64,000 bases of DNA, from NCBI GenBank assembly GCA_963603365.1, contig CAVCMI010000011.1, forward strand, positions 1 through 64,000, in the 5' to 3' direction. Positions 24,906 through 33,123 of the stretch are shown in pieces; the first letter of the stretch is position 1, and each line of letters begins with the position of its first letter. Under the pieces are notes generated by a model. It was not told where the DNA came from, did not search any database, and saw nothing but the letters and a program-made list of their open reading frames with translations. A program made the translations under genes and the position numbers. This DNA comes from F23-D06 sp963603365. Its GTDB lineage: Bacteria > Bacteroidota > Bacteroidia > Bacteroidales > WCHB1-69.

Positions 24906-25730
24906 TTATTTCTTTCTTCTTTCGATAATATACTGCGTAGAATTCTTCTTCGGGTGTCTTGTTTTGTAGCCCTTGGAAGGAATGCCTTTGCGGGTACGCG
25001 GATGTCCGCCGGAAGCACGGCCTTCGCCGCCGCCCATCGGGTGGTCAACCGGGTTCATGACAACGCCACGGTTGCGCGGGCGTCTGCCGAGCCAGCGGCT
25101 TCTGCCGGCTTTGCCGGACACCTCGAGGCTGTGGTCACCGTTAGAGACGATGCCGATGGTGGCCTTGCAAGCGCAGAGAATCATACGGGTCTCTCCGGAA
25201 GGCAGTTTGATGATGGCATACTTTCCGTCGCGAGACATCAGTTGAGCGTAAGAGCCTGCGCTGCGTGCGATTTTGGCTCCTTGACCAGGACACATCTCGA
25301 TGTTGTGGATGATGGAGCCGAAAGGAACTTCACCTAAGGGGAGACAGTTGCCCAAGTCAGGGGATACGCCTGAACCGCTTACGATAACTTGGCCAACCTT
25401 AAGTCCGTGGGGAGCTACAATGTAGCGTTTTTCGCCGTCTGCATAAAAGACCAATGCGATGCGTGCGGAGCGGTTAGGGTCGTACTCGATAGTCTTTACA
25501 GTTGCAGGAACACCATCCTTGTTGCGTTTGAAATCGATGATACGGTACATCTGTTTGTGTCCGCCTCCGCGGTAGCGGACCGTCATTTTACCACTGTTGT
25601 TTCTTCCGCCTGTCCTGTGTTTCGGACACAGCAAGCTCTTTTCGGGCGTGCTGGTGGTAATGTCATCAAATGCGCTGATTACTTTGAAGCGCTGACCCGG
25701 CGTTACTGGTTTGTACTTCTTTAATGCCAT
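24906..25730 (-). CDS. rplB: 50S ribosomal protein L2
   Basis: A 274-residue protein of the large subunit near the peptidyl-transferase centre. Typical stretches are KKYKPVTPGQRFKVI at the start, GRNNSGKMTVRYRGGGHKQ, and near the end RNRGVVMNPVDHPMGGGEGR, whose histidine is conserved in L2. Fits family length. It is 5 bases downstream of rplW. Confidence 0.98.
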   Translation of the reverse strand: MALKKYKPVTPGQRFKVISAFDDITTSTPEKSLLCPKHRTGGRNNSGKMTVRYRGGGHKQMYRIIDFKRNKDGVPATVKTIEYDPNRSARIALVFYADGEKRYIVAPHGLKVGQVIVSGSGVSPDLGNCLPLGEVPFGSIIHNIEMCPGQGAKIARSAGSYAQLMSRDGKYAIIKLPSGETRMILCACKATIGIVSNGDHSLEVSGKAGRSRWLGRRPRNRGVVMNPVDHPMGGGEGRASGGHPRTRKGIPSKGYKTRHPKKNSTQYIIERRKK

Positions 25731-25735
25731 CTTTT

Positions 25736-26026
25736 TTAAATATTACTATAAAAATCAATTTTTTGATCCTTATCCACGAACACGTAGGCCTTCTTGAAAT
25801 TGTTCTTCTGACCTGTTATGACGCCGGCTTTTGTATTGCGGTTCGTGACTTTCCCGCGCTGGATCAAAGTATTAACGCGGACAACTTTAACACCATAGAC
25901 TGCCTCTACCTCGCGTTTGATTTCGGGCTTGGTTGCCTCACGGGTCACCATGAAACCATAACGGTTGTATTTCTCGGCCGTCTGCGTCATTTTCTCGCTG
26001 ATGATGGGTTTTATAATGATGCTCAT
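25736..26026 (-). CDS. rplW: 50S ribosomal protein L23
   Basis: A 96-residue protein of the tunnel exit that also anchors trigger factor and SRP. It starts MSIIIKPIISEKMTQTAEK and holds EATKPEIKREVEAVYGVKV, the L23 core. The C terminus KKAYVFVDKDQKIDF is standard. It lies between rplD and rplB. Confidence 0.97.
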   Translation of the reverse strand: MSIIIKPIISEKMTQTAEKYNRYGFMVTREATKPEIKREVEAVYGVKVVRVNTLIQRGKVTNRNTKAGVITGQKNNFKKAYVFVDKDQKIDFYSNI

Positions 26027-26052
26027 TTTCTTCTCTTTTAAAAGGTTTGAAA

Positions 26053-26682
26053 TTATTCGCCTAACATTTTATCAATCTCGGGCAGGCTGCTTTCACAGAT
26101 GATGAGATGTTTGGCGTTCAGCACATGGTAAGTGTTGGCCTCGCTGGCGCGCATAACCTTCGTTTTCGGAAGATTGCGGGCGGAAAGGAACACGTTTTGG
26201 TTGGTTTCCGGAAGAAGCAGGAGGGTCTTCTGTCCTTCGAGGTTCAGGTTCTTGAGCACTGCTTTGTAAGCTTTCGTCTTAGGAGCGTCGAAACTGAAGT
26301 CTTCCACGACGGTGATGTGGCCTTCTCTCTGTTTGTAGGTAAAGGCAGAGAACCGAGCCAGTCTTTTCAGCTTTTTGTTCAGTTTGAAAGAGTAGTCTCT
26401 CGGGTGAGGTCCGAACACTGTAGCGCCGCCGCGGATGGTCGGGCTCTTAATGCTGCCTGCACGTGCGCCGCCGGTACCCTTCTGCCTTTTCAGCTTGCGC
26501 GTGCTGCCTGAAACGGCGGAACGCTCGAGGGTATTGTGGGTGCCTTGTCTCTGGTTTGCCAAATATTGTTTCACGTCAAGCCAAATAGCATGATCGTTAG
26601 GTTCTACATTGAAGATACGGTCGTTCAATGTAACCGTTCTTGCAGCCTCGCTGCCGTCTGTTTTATATACTTTTAGCTCCAT
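26053..26682 (-). CDS. rplD: 50S ribosomal protein L4
   Basis: A 209-residue protein lining the exit tunnel. QGTHNTLERSAVSG, the loop KLKRQKGTGGARAGSIKSP and RGGATVFGPHPRDYSFKLN are the L4 extended-loop hallmarks. Its first 10 bases overlap the end of rplC, which suggests translational coupling. Confidence 0.98.
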   Translation of the reverse strand: MELKVYKTDGSEAARTVTLNDRIFNVEPNDHAIWLDVKQYLANQRQGTHNTLERSAVSGSTRKLKRQKGTGGARAGSIKSPTIRGGATVFGPHPRDYSFKLNKKLKRLARFSAFTYKQREGHITVVEDFSFDAPKTKAYKAVLKNLNLEGQKTLLLLPETNQNVFLSARNLPKTKVMRASEANTYHVLNAKHLIICESSLPEIDKMLGE

Positions 26683-27302
26683 CTCTCAATGATTATATAA
26701 GATCCATTTGCTCCGGGTACGGAACCTTTTACTACTAATAAATTCTTTTCCTTGACGATTTTCAAAATCTGGAGGTTGATAACCTTAACCTTGGCATTGC
26801 CCATCTGTCCTGCCATGCGCATACCCTTGAACACGCGTGAAGGATAGGAAGAGGCACCCATGGAACCGGGCGCTCTCAGACGGTTGTGCTGGCCGTGCGT
26901 GGCATCACCTACGCCGCCGAAACCATGGCGTTTCACAACGCCCTGAAAACCTTTACCTTTTGAAAGACCGCTCACGTCAACGAACTCGCCTTCAGAAAAC
27001 ACGCTCACGTCCAGAACTTCGCCGAATTTCTTCTTTGAACCCTCCTCAAAACGGGTGAACTCGCGGAGAATCTTCTTCGGCGTCGTGCCGGCCTTGGCAA
27101 AGTGACCCTTCAAAGGCTTCGTTGTGTTCTTTTCTTTCTTCTCGTCATAACCCAATTGGATTGCACTGTAGCCGTCCTTCTCGACGGTCTTGACTTGCGT
27201 GACCACGCAAGGACCAGCCTCCAATACTGTGCACGGCACTATCTTGCCGGAGGCATCATAGATGCTAGTCATCCCAATTTTTTTTCCTATTAATCCTGAC
27301 AT
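26673..27302 (-). CDS. rplC: 50S ribosomal protein L3
   Basis: A 209-residue large-subunit protein. It begins with MSGLIGKKIGMTSIYDASGK and contains SKGKGFQGVVKRHGFGG and GSMGASSYPSRVFKGMRMAG, the L3 signature with the methylated-glutamine region altered as in other Bacteroidota. It is the first gene of this operon: a promoter box lies about 120 bases upstream and rpsJ, the usual neighbour, is absent. Confidence 0.98.
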   Translation of the reverse strand: MSGLIGKKIGMTSIYDASGKIVPCTVLEAGPCVVTQVKTVEKDGYSAIQLGYDEKKEKNTTKPLKGHFAKAGTTPKKILREFTRFEEGSKKKFGEVLDVSVFSEGEFVDVSGLSKGKGFQGVVKRHGFGGVGDATHGQHNRLRAPGSMGASSYPSRVFKGMRMAGQMGNAKVKVINLQILKIVKEKNLLVVKGSVPGANGSYIIIERWS

Positions 27303-27431
27303 TTTTTGTTGATTTATGAATTTTATAGTGTCTTTCTCTACATCTGCAACAAACCCTGTTTTTCAACAACTGTCTGCCAATTAGGCAGTTATGAACACGA
27401 TTCAGTTTATTGCAACAAGTGCGCAAATATA
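27303..27431 (-). promoter_or_regulatory. rplC leader and promoter
   Basis: The -7 box TATATTTG (CAAATATA on the plus strand at 27424-27431) would start a transcript with an untranslated leader of about 115 bases before rplC. The leader contains a small stem CTGCC/GGCAG at 27374-27388. Ribosomal-protein leaders often bind a product of the operon (L4 in the S10 operon), but I see no clear match to a known leader fold here. Confidence 0.55.
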
Positions 27432-27478
27432 CATTTTTTTCATTCCGATGCCGTGTGCGGAATTATTTTTCTTCCCGC

Positions 27479-28129
27479 CTATCGTGTGAAAGCGTACTGC
27501 AAGATGTTGGCCCCCATTTTCAAAGCCTTGGTGCGCGTTTCTTCGGAATCTTTATGCACGGTATAATCTTCCCATCCGTCGCCGAGGTCACATTCGTATG
27601 TGAACAGAAACACCATCCTCCCCTCCCAAAACAATGCGAATGCTTGCGGGGGCTTGTTGTCGTGTTCGTGTATCTTGGGCAATCCGTTGGGGAAATCGTA
27701 TTTCTGGTGGAATATCGGATGGCTGAAAGGCAGTTCCACCAGTTCGAGTTCCGGAAACACTTTCTTCATCTCTTTCCGGATAAAGGGCGACAGACCGTAG
27801 TTGTCGTCGGCGTGGAAGAAGCCGCCGGCTATGAGATACCGGCGCAGGTTGTCCGCTTCGGCATCGCTGAAGACGATATTGCCGTGTCCTGTGGCATGCA
27901 CATACGGGTACTGGAAGATGTCGGCGCTGCCTACGTCCACGGTGGCCGGCTTGGCATCCAAAGTCATGCCGAGATTCTGGTTGCAGTACTTTATCAGGTT
28001 CGGCAGGGAGGTTGGATTGGCATACCAGTCGCCGCCGCCGCTGTATTTCAGCAGTGCCAGCTGTTGCGCCGAAAGCGACACTGCCGCCAGCAACAGCAAG
28101 GATAAAAGCCCTGTTCTTTTCATATTCAT
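27479..28129 (-). CDS. DUF4159 domain exported protein
   Basis: A 216-residue protein with a signal peptide (KRTGLLSLLLLAAVSLSAQ). The DUF4159 domain resembles a glutamine-amidotransferase-like fold and is recognised by KYSGGGDWYANPTSLPNLI, then YPYVHATGHGNIVFS and GGFFHADDNYG. The start at MNMKRTG was taken because the longer open frame includes residues that overlap the upstream gene. DUF4159 genes are usually found with von Willebrand A and BatA/DUF58-type genes; here the vWA membrane protein directly precedes it by 29 bases. The function is not established. Confidence 0.85.
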   Translation of the reverse strand: MNMKRTGLLSLLLLAAVSLSAQQLALLKYSGGGDWYANPTSLPNLIKYCNQNLGMTLDAKPATVDVGSADIFQYPYVHATGHGNIVFSDAEADNLRRYLIAGGFFHADDNYGLSPFIRKEMKKVFPELELVELPFSHPIFHQKYDFPNGLPKIHEHDNKPPQAFALFWEGRMVFLFTYECDLGDGWEDYTVHKDSEETRTKALKMGANILQYAFTR

Positions 28130-28158
28130 CCTGTTTTTTTGATCTTTCCTTGTCGGCA

Positions 28159-30258
28159 TCAATATCCGCCGTGCCATTTCCGCAAAAACCATTCTATGCC
28201 CAAAAGCAACACTATAGCGGCAAGATACCATGGCGAATTGAGCAGCACGCTGTACTTTTTCTGATACGATGCTATAGTCTTGATGTTGTCATTGGCCTTG
28301 ATTTCTTGCGCAACTTTCTGCATTTTCGCCTGTGTGAAGAATCGGCCGCCGGTGGACGATGCCATATTTTTCAGCAATTCGTGGTCTGCCGCCAGATTGG
28401 CCGTTTCCACCATCACGGGTTGCACGGCAAAATGCCCTTTTTTCTCAAACCGCCTGTTCCCTATCTCTGTTGTCGCGGTCCACGAATAGTTCCCGGAAGG
28501 AAGCTCGCCCATGTCGAGGTAATAACTATTGTTCTGTTTGGAGAACTGTGCCTCATAGAGCGTGTCGCCGCCGCCTTTTACCGACAACTTCACATCGGGC
28601 TCATTGATCCGCTCGTAACTGTCATTGAAGAGTTCTGCCGTGAACTCAACGGGCATGTTTTCGGCAAACACGTCCTGATGATGAACCCTGAACTGGCTTT
28701 TGTCGCCTTTCACCGCCAAGTACTGGGTAATCTTCTGCACTGTTTCGTTGAATGCGTCGTGGTTGCCGGCATACATATAGTCATACAGTTTCCACATCCA
28801 GATGCCGGAACCGGCAATGACGCCATTTTTCAAGCCGTCTCTGCCGTTGAACAGCACTAACGGGTATTTCGTGTCCACGCCGCTGATTTTCTGATACAGG
28901 AAGACTTCTGCGGAAACCGCGGTCTTGTATGTCCCGAATACCGTTTTTACAGGCGGCAACTGCTTATACACCTGCCTCATCTCTTCAGAGCAGGTAAACA
29001 GTGTGAAATTGTCGTTCAAGAGCGGCATGGCATTGTTGAGCATCGTGCCGCTTTGCATCACTGTCAGCCCGGCGTTCAGCGCATTGAAAGCGTTTAGGTC
29101 TGTCTGTTGCCCGATGACATACAATGCCGGCACGTTGCTTTTTCGCATCTGTGCCAGCAGGTTTGAGGCCGGATTTGCACGTGACGGCAACTGGTGCAGG
29201 ATTATCAAGCTGTAGTCGGAAGCGTTTCCCTTGAAATCTGCCGCAGAGACAACCTCAACGTCATAGTTTTCGGTCAAGGCCAAGGCTTCGCCGACAGCGG
29301 CGACATCGGGGTGAGGCGAATTATAGACAATGGCTATTTTATCTTTGGACTCAATGACTTCTACGAAAAACTGGATATGATTGTTCTTGCGCGTGATCTC
29401 GCCCTCCAGTTCGGTGAGTTCTGCTCGGTAGCGGTGCATGCCGGCACTCTTGGCCTCGATGCTGAAGCGGACATTCTCGAAGAAACGGTTGCCTGAAATG
29501 GTGATGTTCTTGCGGTACAAGGGGTCATCGCCTTCGAAAACGGTCAGTTCTGCCGACTTCCCGGAGAGACGGCCGGCTGACACTTTCAGTTCAACGGGAA
29601 ACATATTGCCCTTGAGCGCCTGCCGGTTGGTTTTCACGTCTGCGAAGCAGAGGTCAACGGGGGAATCGGTGTTGCCAAGTCCTACCGTATAGACGGGGAA
29701 TCCGGCCTTTGACGCTTTATAGTAGGGGTTTGCGCCTGTATTGTAGATGCCGTCGGAGAGCAGGACCACGGCGCCAAGGTTCGTTCCGGAATAGAGCATT
29801 TCGGTCTGTTCAAACACAGTGGAGAGGTCGGTGGTCTTGTCGGAGAGGTCTACTTCAAGGTCTTTGCCATTCTCTATAGGCACCGGGCGGTCGCCGACAA
29901 GGTAGGGGCGCACCTCATAGCCGTCGCCGAGTTCGTCAATCAGTTTGCGGACATCCTCTTGATAGCCGCCGTTGCGGTAATAGGCGGAGTCGGCCGTCGC
30001 ACCGAGCGATTCGCTGTTGTCAACTGCCACTACCACTACAGGTTTTTCAGCATGTTTGACCGTCATCATAAGCATCGGCGCGAGGAGCAGGAAAGCGATC
30101 AGCGACATTGAAATTCCACGGAGGACAGCCATAACGATTTTGGGCTTGCGCTCAAACACAACGGTATCATTCCTGAAATACAGGAACATGGCATATCCAG
30201 CCCCGATAAGCAGGACTATCGGGAGAAGCCACAGTGAATGTCCGGTCAAGAGAGCCAT
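28159..30258 (-). CDS. von Willebrand factor A membrane protein
   Basis: A 699-residue inner-membrane protein. Two N-terminal helices (about residues 7-27 and 44-65) precede a vWA domain with the MIDAS motif DNSES, then LLSDGIYNTGANP. A large extracytoplasmic region follows. It resembles a glutamine-amidotransferase-like insert (YNSPHPDVAAVGEAL, IILHQLPSRANPA) and beta domains. One final helix at about residues 672-690 ends the protein. This layout matches Bacteroidota proteins paired with DUF4159, often together with a MoxR ATPase and DUF58/BatA genes. Those partners are not in the window. The role in envelope maintenance is inferred from that family context only. Confidence 0.82.
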   Translation of the reverse strand: MALLTGHSLWLLPIVLLIGAGYAMFLYFRNDTVVFERKPKIVMAVLRGISMSLIAFLLLAPMLMMTVKHAEKPVVVVAVDNSESLGATADSAYYRNGGYQEDVRKLIDELGDGYEVRPYLVGDRPVPIENGKDLEVDLSDKTTDLSTVFEQTEMLYSGTNLGAVVLLSDGIYNTGANPYYKASKAGFPVYTVGLGNTDSPVDLCFADVKTNRQALKGNMFPVELKVSAGRLSGKSAELTVFEGDDPLYRKNITISGNRFFENVRFSIEAKSAGMHRYRAELTELEGEITRKNNHIQFFVEVIESKDKIAIVYNSPHPDVAAVGEALALTENYDVEVVSAADFKGNASDYSLIILHQLPSRANPASNLLAQMRKSNVPALYVIGQQTDLNAFNALNAGLTVMQSGTMLNNAMPLLNDNFTLFTCSEEMRQVYKQLPPVKTVFGTYKTAVSAEVFLYQKISGVDTKYPLVLFNGRDGLKNGVIAGSGIWMWKLYDYMYAGNHDAFNETVQKITQYLAVKGDKSQFRVHHQDVFAENMPVEFTAELFNDSYERINEPDVKLSVKGGGDTLYEAQFSKQNNSYYLDMGELPSGNYSWTATTEIGNRRFEKKGHFAVQPVMVETANLAADHELLKNMASSTGGRFFTQAKMQKVAQEIKANDNIKTIASYQKKYSVLLNSPWYLAAIVLLLGIEWFLRKWHGGY

Positions 30259-30266
30259 AATGGATG

Positions 30267-31268
30267 TCAGAGCGATTTAAAGCCTATTATCTCCCTCACC
30301 TCTTTCACCGTCTGGGCAGCGCTCGCACGGGCCTTTTCTGCACCTTGCCGGGCCACTTTCGAGATATAGTCGTTTTGGGAACGCAGTTCAAGTATGCGCT
30401 CATAGATAGGCTGCACAAAGGCAATCATGTCTTCGGCAAGTTGTTTTTTCATATCGCCGTAGCGGATCTGGCACGATTGGTAACAATCCTCAAAATGCTG
30501 TACGGTTTCGGGGGCTGACACTGCCCGCATGAGGGCGAACAGGTTTTCAACCGCCTGCGGCTTGGGTTGTCCGGGCTCTGCGGGGCCGCTGTCTGACACG
30601 GCACGCATAATCTTCTTTCGTATCACCTCAGGTTTGTCTGACAAGAAAATGCAAGCCCACTCGTTGTCCGACTTCGACATCTTGGTAGATCCGTCCAGTC
30701 CGGGTATTTTCACCAACTCGTGCCCGAAGTTATAAGCCACGGGCAGAGTGAAGTAGTCGTGGCCGTAGATGCGGTTGAAGCGTTGTGCATAGTCGCGGGT
30801 CATCTCCAGATGCTGTTCCTGGTCTTTGCCCACGGGCACCTTGTCGGCGCGGTGCAGCAGGATGTCGGCAGCCATCAGCACAGGATAGCAGAGCAGACCG
30901 GCATTTACATTGTTGGGGTTGCGGCGCACTTTTTCCTTGAAAGAGGCCACACGCTGCAGTTCGCCCACATAGACGTTCATGGAAAGCAGTAGGCTGAGCT
31001 CGCACACTTGCGGCACGTCGCTCTGCACATATATCGTGGCTTTTTCAGGGTCAAGTCCTGCGGCAATGTAGTCTATGAGGATGTTGCGTACATTTTCCTG
31101 CAAGTCGGAGGGGGTGGGATGCGTGGTGAGAGAATGGTAGTCCGCAATGAAGAAGAAACACTCGTTCTCGTCCTGCATACGGATAAAGTTACGCAAAGCG
31201 CCGAAATAATTGCCTAAATGCAGAAATCCTGTAGGCCTGATTCCGCTGACTACTATATCTTTTTTCAT
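30267..31268 (-). CDS. trpS: Tryptophan--tRNA ligase
   Basis: A class I aminoacyl-tRNA synthetase that charges tRNA-Trp. The 333 residues show the HIGH-equivalent TGFLHLGNYFGALRNF at the N terminus, the tryptophan pocket segment VLMAADILLHRADKVPVGKDQ, and KMSKS late in the catalytic domain (GSTKMSKSDNE). It has its own promoter box at 31307. The vWA gene follows after 8 bases. Confidence 0.97.
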   Translation of the reverse strand: MKKDIVVSGIRPTGFLHLGNYFGALRNFIRMQDENECFFFIADYHSLTTHPTPSDLQENVRNILIDYIAAGLDPEKATIYVQSDVPQVCELSLLLSMNVYVGELQRVASFKEKVRRNPNNVNAGLLCYPVLMAADILLHRADKVPVGKDQEQHLEMTRDYAQRFNRIYGHDYFTLPVAYNFGHELVKIPGLDGSTKMSKSDNEWACIFLSDKPEVIRKKIMRAVSDSGPAEPGQPKPQAVENLFALMRAVSAPETVQHFEDCYQSCQIRYGDMKKQLAEDMIAFVQPIYERILELRSQNDYISKVARQGAEKARASAAQTVKEVREIIGFKSL

Positions 31269-31306
31269 AACAATCGGTTATTATTCTTGTTCGCTCTAAA
31301 AGGGCG

Positions 31307-31314
31307 CAAAGATA
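31307..31314 (-). promoter_or_regulatory. Promoter -7 box of trpS
   Basis: CAAAGATA on the plus strand is TATCTTTG on the minus strand, 39 bases before the start codon. Confidence 0.65.
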
Positions 31315-31462
31315 CAAAATTATTGATGCCCGATCAAACTCAGAATGGGTTACGAAAACGGCGCACCTCCATTATTCCCATAAAACAAATAAGATGTGCG
31401 TAATGATTGAATTCTTTATGTTCCTACTATGTATTGTTTTTCATGCAACCCTGTCATCAAGT
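31315..31462. other. Stretch between trpS promoter and methyltransferase remnant
   Basis: No gene, fold or repeat is recognised. It may contain further worn remnants of the restriction-modification locus. Confidence 0.4.
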
Positions 31463-31711
31463 TCACATTCTGTTTTTCAGCACTAAAGCGGTGTTTTCTA
31501 CAACACCCGTAACCAGTGCGTTGCCCATGAGGAAGGCGCAGAGCAGGTCGCAGTCGGGGATTTCTTCCGTTGGAACAGTTGCTATATCTTCGTTGGAATG
31601 GCCGTCGGCACCAAAACGGGAACAATAAATGATGCTTGCGTCCTGGCGTTTCGTGGACGGCTCCCATCCGTTGTCCATCGTCTTTGTATCTTCTATTACT
31701 TTATAGCTCAT
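31463..31711 (-). pseudogene. C5-cytosine DNA methyltransferase remnant, internally deleted
   Basis: An 82-residue open frame that joins two distant parts of a C5-cytosine methyltransferase. Residues about 15-50 (NGWEPSTKRQDASIIYCSRF, then GHSNEDIATV and IPDCDLLCA) match the region from motif II to just before the catalytic PCQ loop (motif IV). From residue 51, LMGNALVTGVVE matches motif X at the C terminus. The catalytic cysteine loop, motifs V-IX and the target-recognition domain are missing, as is the SAM-binding motif I before residue 10. The join is in frame. It cannot be an active methylase. Its ATG overlaps the stop codon of the endonuclease remnant upstream, so the pair once formed an operon. 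The match was made by eye; the family call is firm, specificity is not known. Confidence 0.78.
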
Positions 31712-32211
31712 TCTCTATGATGCTCCTTACGTATTTATTTTTATTATAAAACCAATAGCAGTATTTCTTGACCACGCCGCCGTTGGGATTCACCGTCACG
31801 TCGTCGGCAACCCTTGCCTTGGGACGGACATGGAAAAGGCGGTTGTCCTTTGCACTCCAAAAGTATTGTGGAGCAATCCTCCTGATAGTCTATGTTCTCA
31901 AACGACATGGACTCCTTTATCGCTCCGGTTTTCTTTACTCGTACAGTCTTCATTGTAAGACCGGATTTCTCAAACTCTTCAGTCTTGTTTACGTTGCTGA
32001 CATTTCCTTTCCCAGCTATCGAATTGGCCACGATGAAATATTTTGATTTCGAGTTGGAAGGTTCTATATCCAGCATATCACATATTTAGCGGTAGGTCTT
32101 GCCACGGTATGGAGCAAAACGGCTCAACAAGATGTCGTCAACGGACTTGGTTCTCAGTTCTTCTACCGAGAACATTGTCTCTATGGTGGGTTTGTCATAT
32201 TTCGTTTGATA
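31701..32211 (-). pseudogene. Sau3AI/MutH-family restriction endonuclease remnant
   Basis: Three pieces of one protein are visible on the minus strand. The first (from about 32211) ends VDDILLSRFAPYRGKTYR before an in-frame TAA at 32086-32088. The frame then continues as ICDMLDIEPSNSKSKYF and, further on, GLTMKTVRVKKTGAIKESMS, which matches the MutH/Sau3AI core (FEKxGIxxKTIRxxxxGxxKE). After ENIDYQED there is a gap of missing residues, and the next piece lies in another frame: FWSAKDNRLFHVRPKARV, then PNGGVVKKYCYWFYNKNKYV up to a stop at 31701. This corresponds to the HVRP and KQCFWLN end of Sau3AI-type enzymes. The catalytic glutamate position of MutH reads threonine, so this is probably the non-catalytic C-terminal half; the catalytic half is gone. 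It follows prmC directly. Confidence 0.75.
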
Positions 32212-32259
32212 TGGTCGTTTTATTCTTGTACGTTTTTTTCTGTGTGTGGCATGATAAAT

Positions 32260-33123
32260 TCAAACACAACCCGCCGCCACCACCATCCGTTTCCGACCGT
32301 TGAGGTCGCAAAGGGAGACGAAGTTGCTGTAGCCCAGTCTGCCGAACAGTGTGCGCAGCCCGTCGTGATAGGCTTCATAGGTTTCGGCACACACACATCC
32401 GCCAGGGCGCAGGCGCTTTTTCCCTATGATGCCGATTTTTTCGTAGAAAGACAGCGGATTGCCGTCTGGCACAAACAGGGCTCCGGGCGGCTCATAGTCG
32501 CGGACATTGGCATGCATTCCTGCCGCCGCACTTTTGGGTATATAAGGCGGATTGCTGATCAGCATGTCGAAAGCGACTCTGTCAAAAGGCAGATTGTCAG
32601 CGTCCTCCATATCATGCTGCGCAAAGGTCACGTCTGCGCCGTTCATGCGGGCGTTGTCGCGTGCCACAAGCAGTGCCGCTTCTGAGATGTCGGTGGCATA
32701 GATGCGCGCTTGCGGCAACCGCTTGGCCAATGCCACCGCTATGCAGCCGCTGCCCGTTCCAAGGTCCCACACCGTCGGCATTGTTACGCTCTGCAGCCGA
32801 TCAACGGCCAACGCCACCAGTTCTTCCGTTTCCGGACGCGGTATGAGCACTGCCGACGACACCTTGAAACGCAGCCCGTCAAACTCGGCTTCCCCCAACA
32901 CATACTGCACGGGGCAGCCAGCACACAGCCGCGCGAGATCGGCTTCAAAACAGGATAGCTGCTCTGCCGTCATAGGTTCATTGCCGAGCAGCGCCAACTG
33001 GCAAGCAGGCTTCTGCATCCTGTGCTCAAGATACAGGTTTGCAATTGCAGCCGCCTCACGGGCATCGTAAAGCGGCTGCAAAGATTGGATGATGTGTTGT
33101 TTGTATTCCCTTAATGTCATCAT
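32260..33123 (-). CDS. prmC: Peptide chain release factor N5-glutamine methyltransferase
   Basis: Methylates the glutamine of the GGQ motif in release factors 1 and 2. The 287 residues contain the N-terminal helical domain, then LIPRPETEELV, the SAM-binding motif WDLGTGSGCIAVALA and the substrate motif LISNPPYIP. Its start ATGA overlaps the stop codon of the preceding BT_3928-like gene by 4 bases. Immediately after its stop codon the reading frame runs into the endonuclease remnant. Confidence 0.95.
   Translation of the reverse strand: MMTLREYKQHIIQSLQPLYDAREAAAIANLYLEHRMQKPACQLALLGNEPMTAEQLSCFEADLARLCAGCPVQYVLGEAEFDGLRFKVSSAVLIPRPETEELVALAVDRLQSVTMPTVWDLGTGSGCIAVALAKRLPQARIYATDISEAALLVARDNARMNGADVTFAQHDMEDADNLPFDRVAFDMLISNPPYIPKSAAAGMHANVRDYEPPGALFVPDGNPLSFYEKIGIIGKKRLRPGGCVCAETYEAYHDGLRTLFGRLGYSNFVSLCDLNGRKRMVVAAGCV

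Noticed and set aside
31744..32076. 110-residue open frame as an intact gene
   Set aside because: Its C-terminal part (arginine- and proline-rich) is a frameshift artefact; the true continuation lies in the neighbouring frame, so it is part of a pseudogene.
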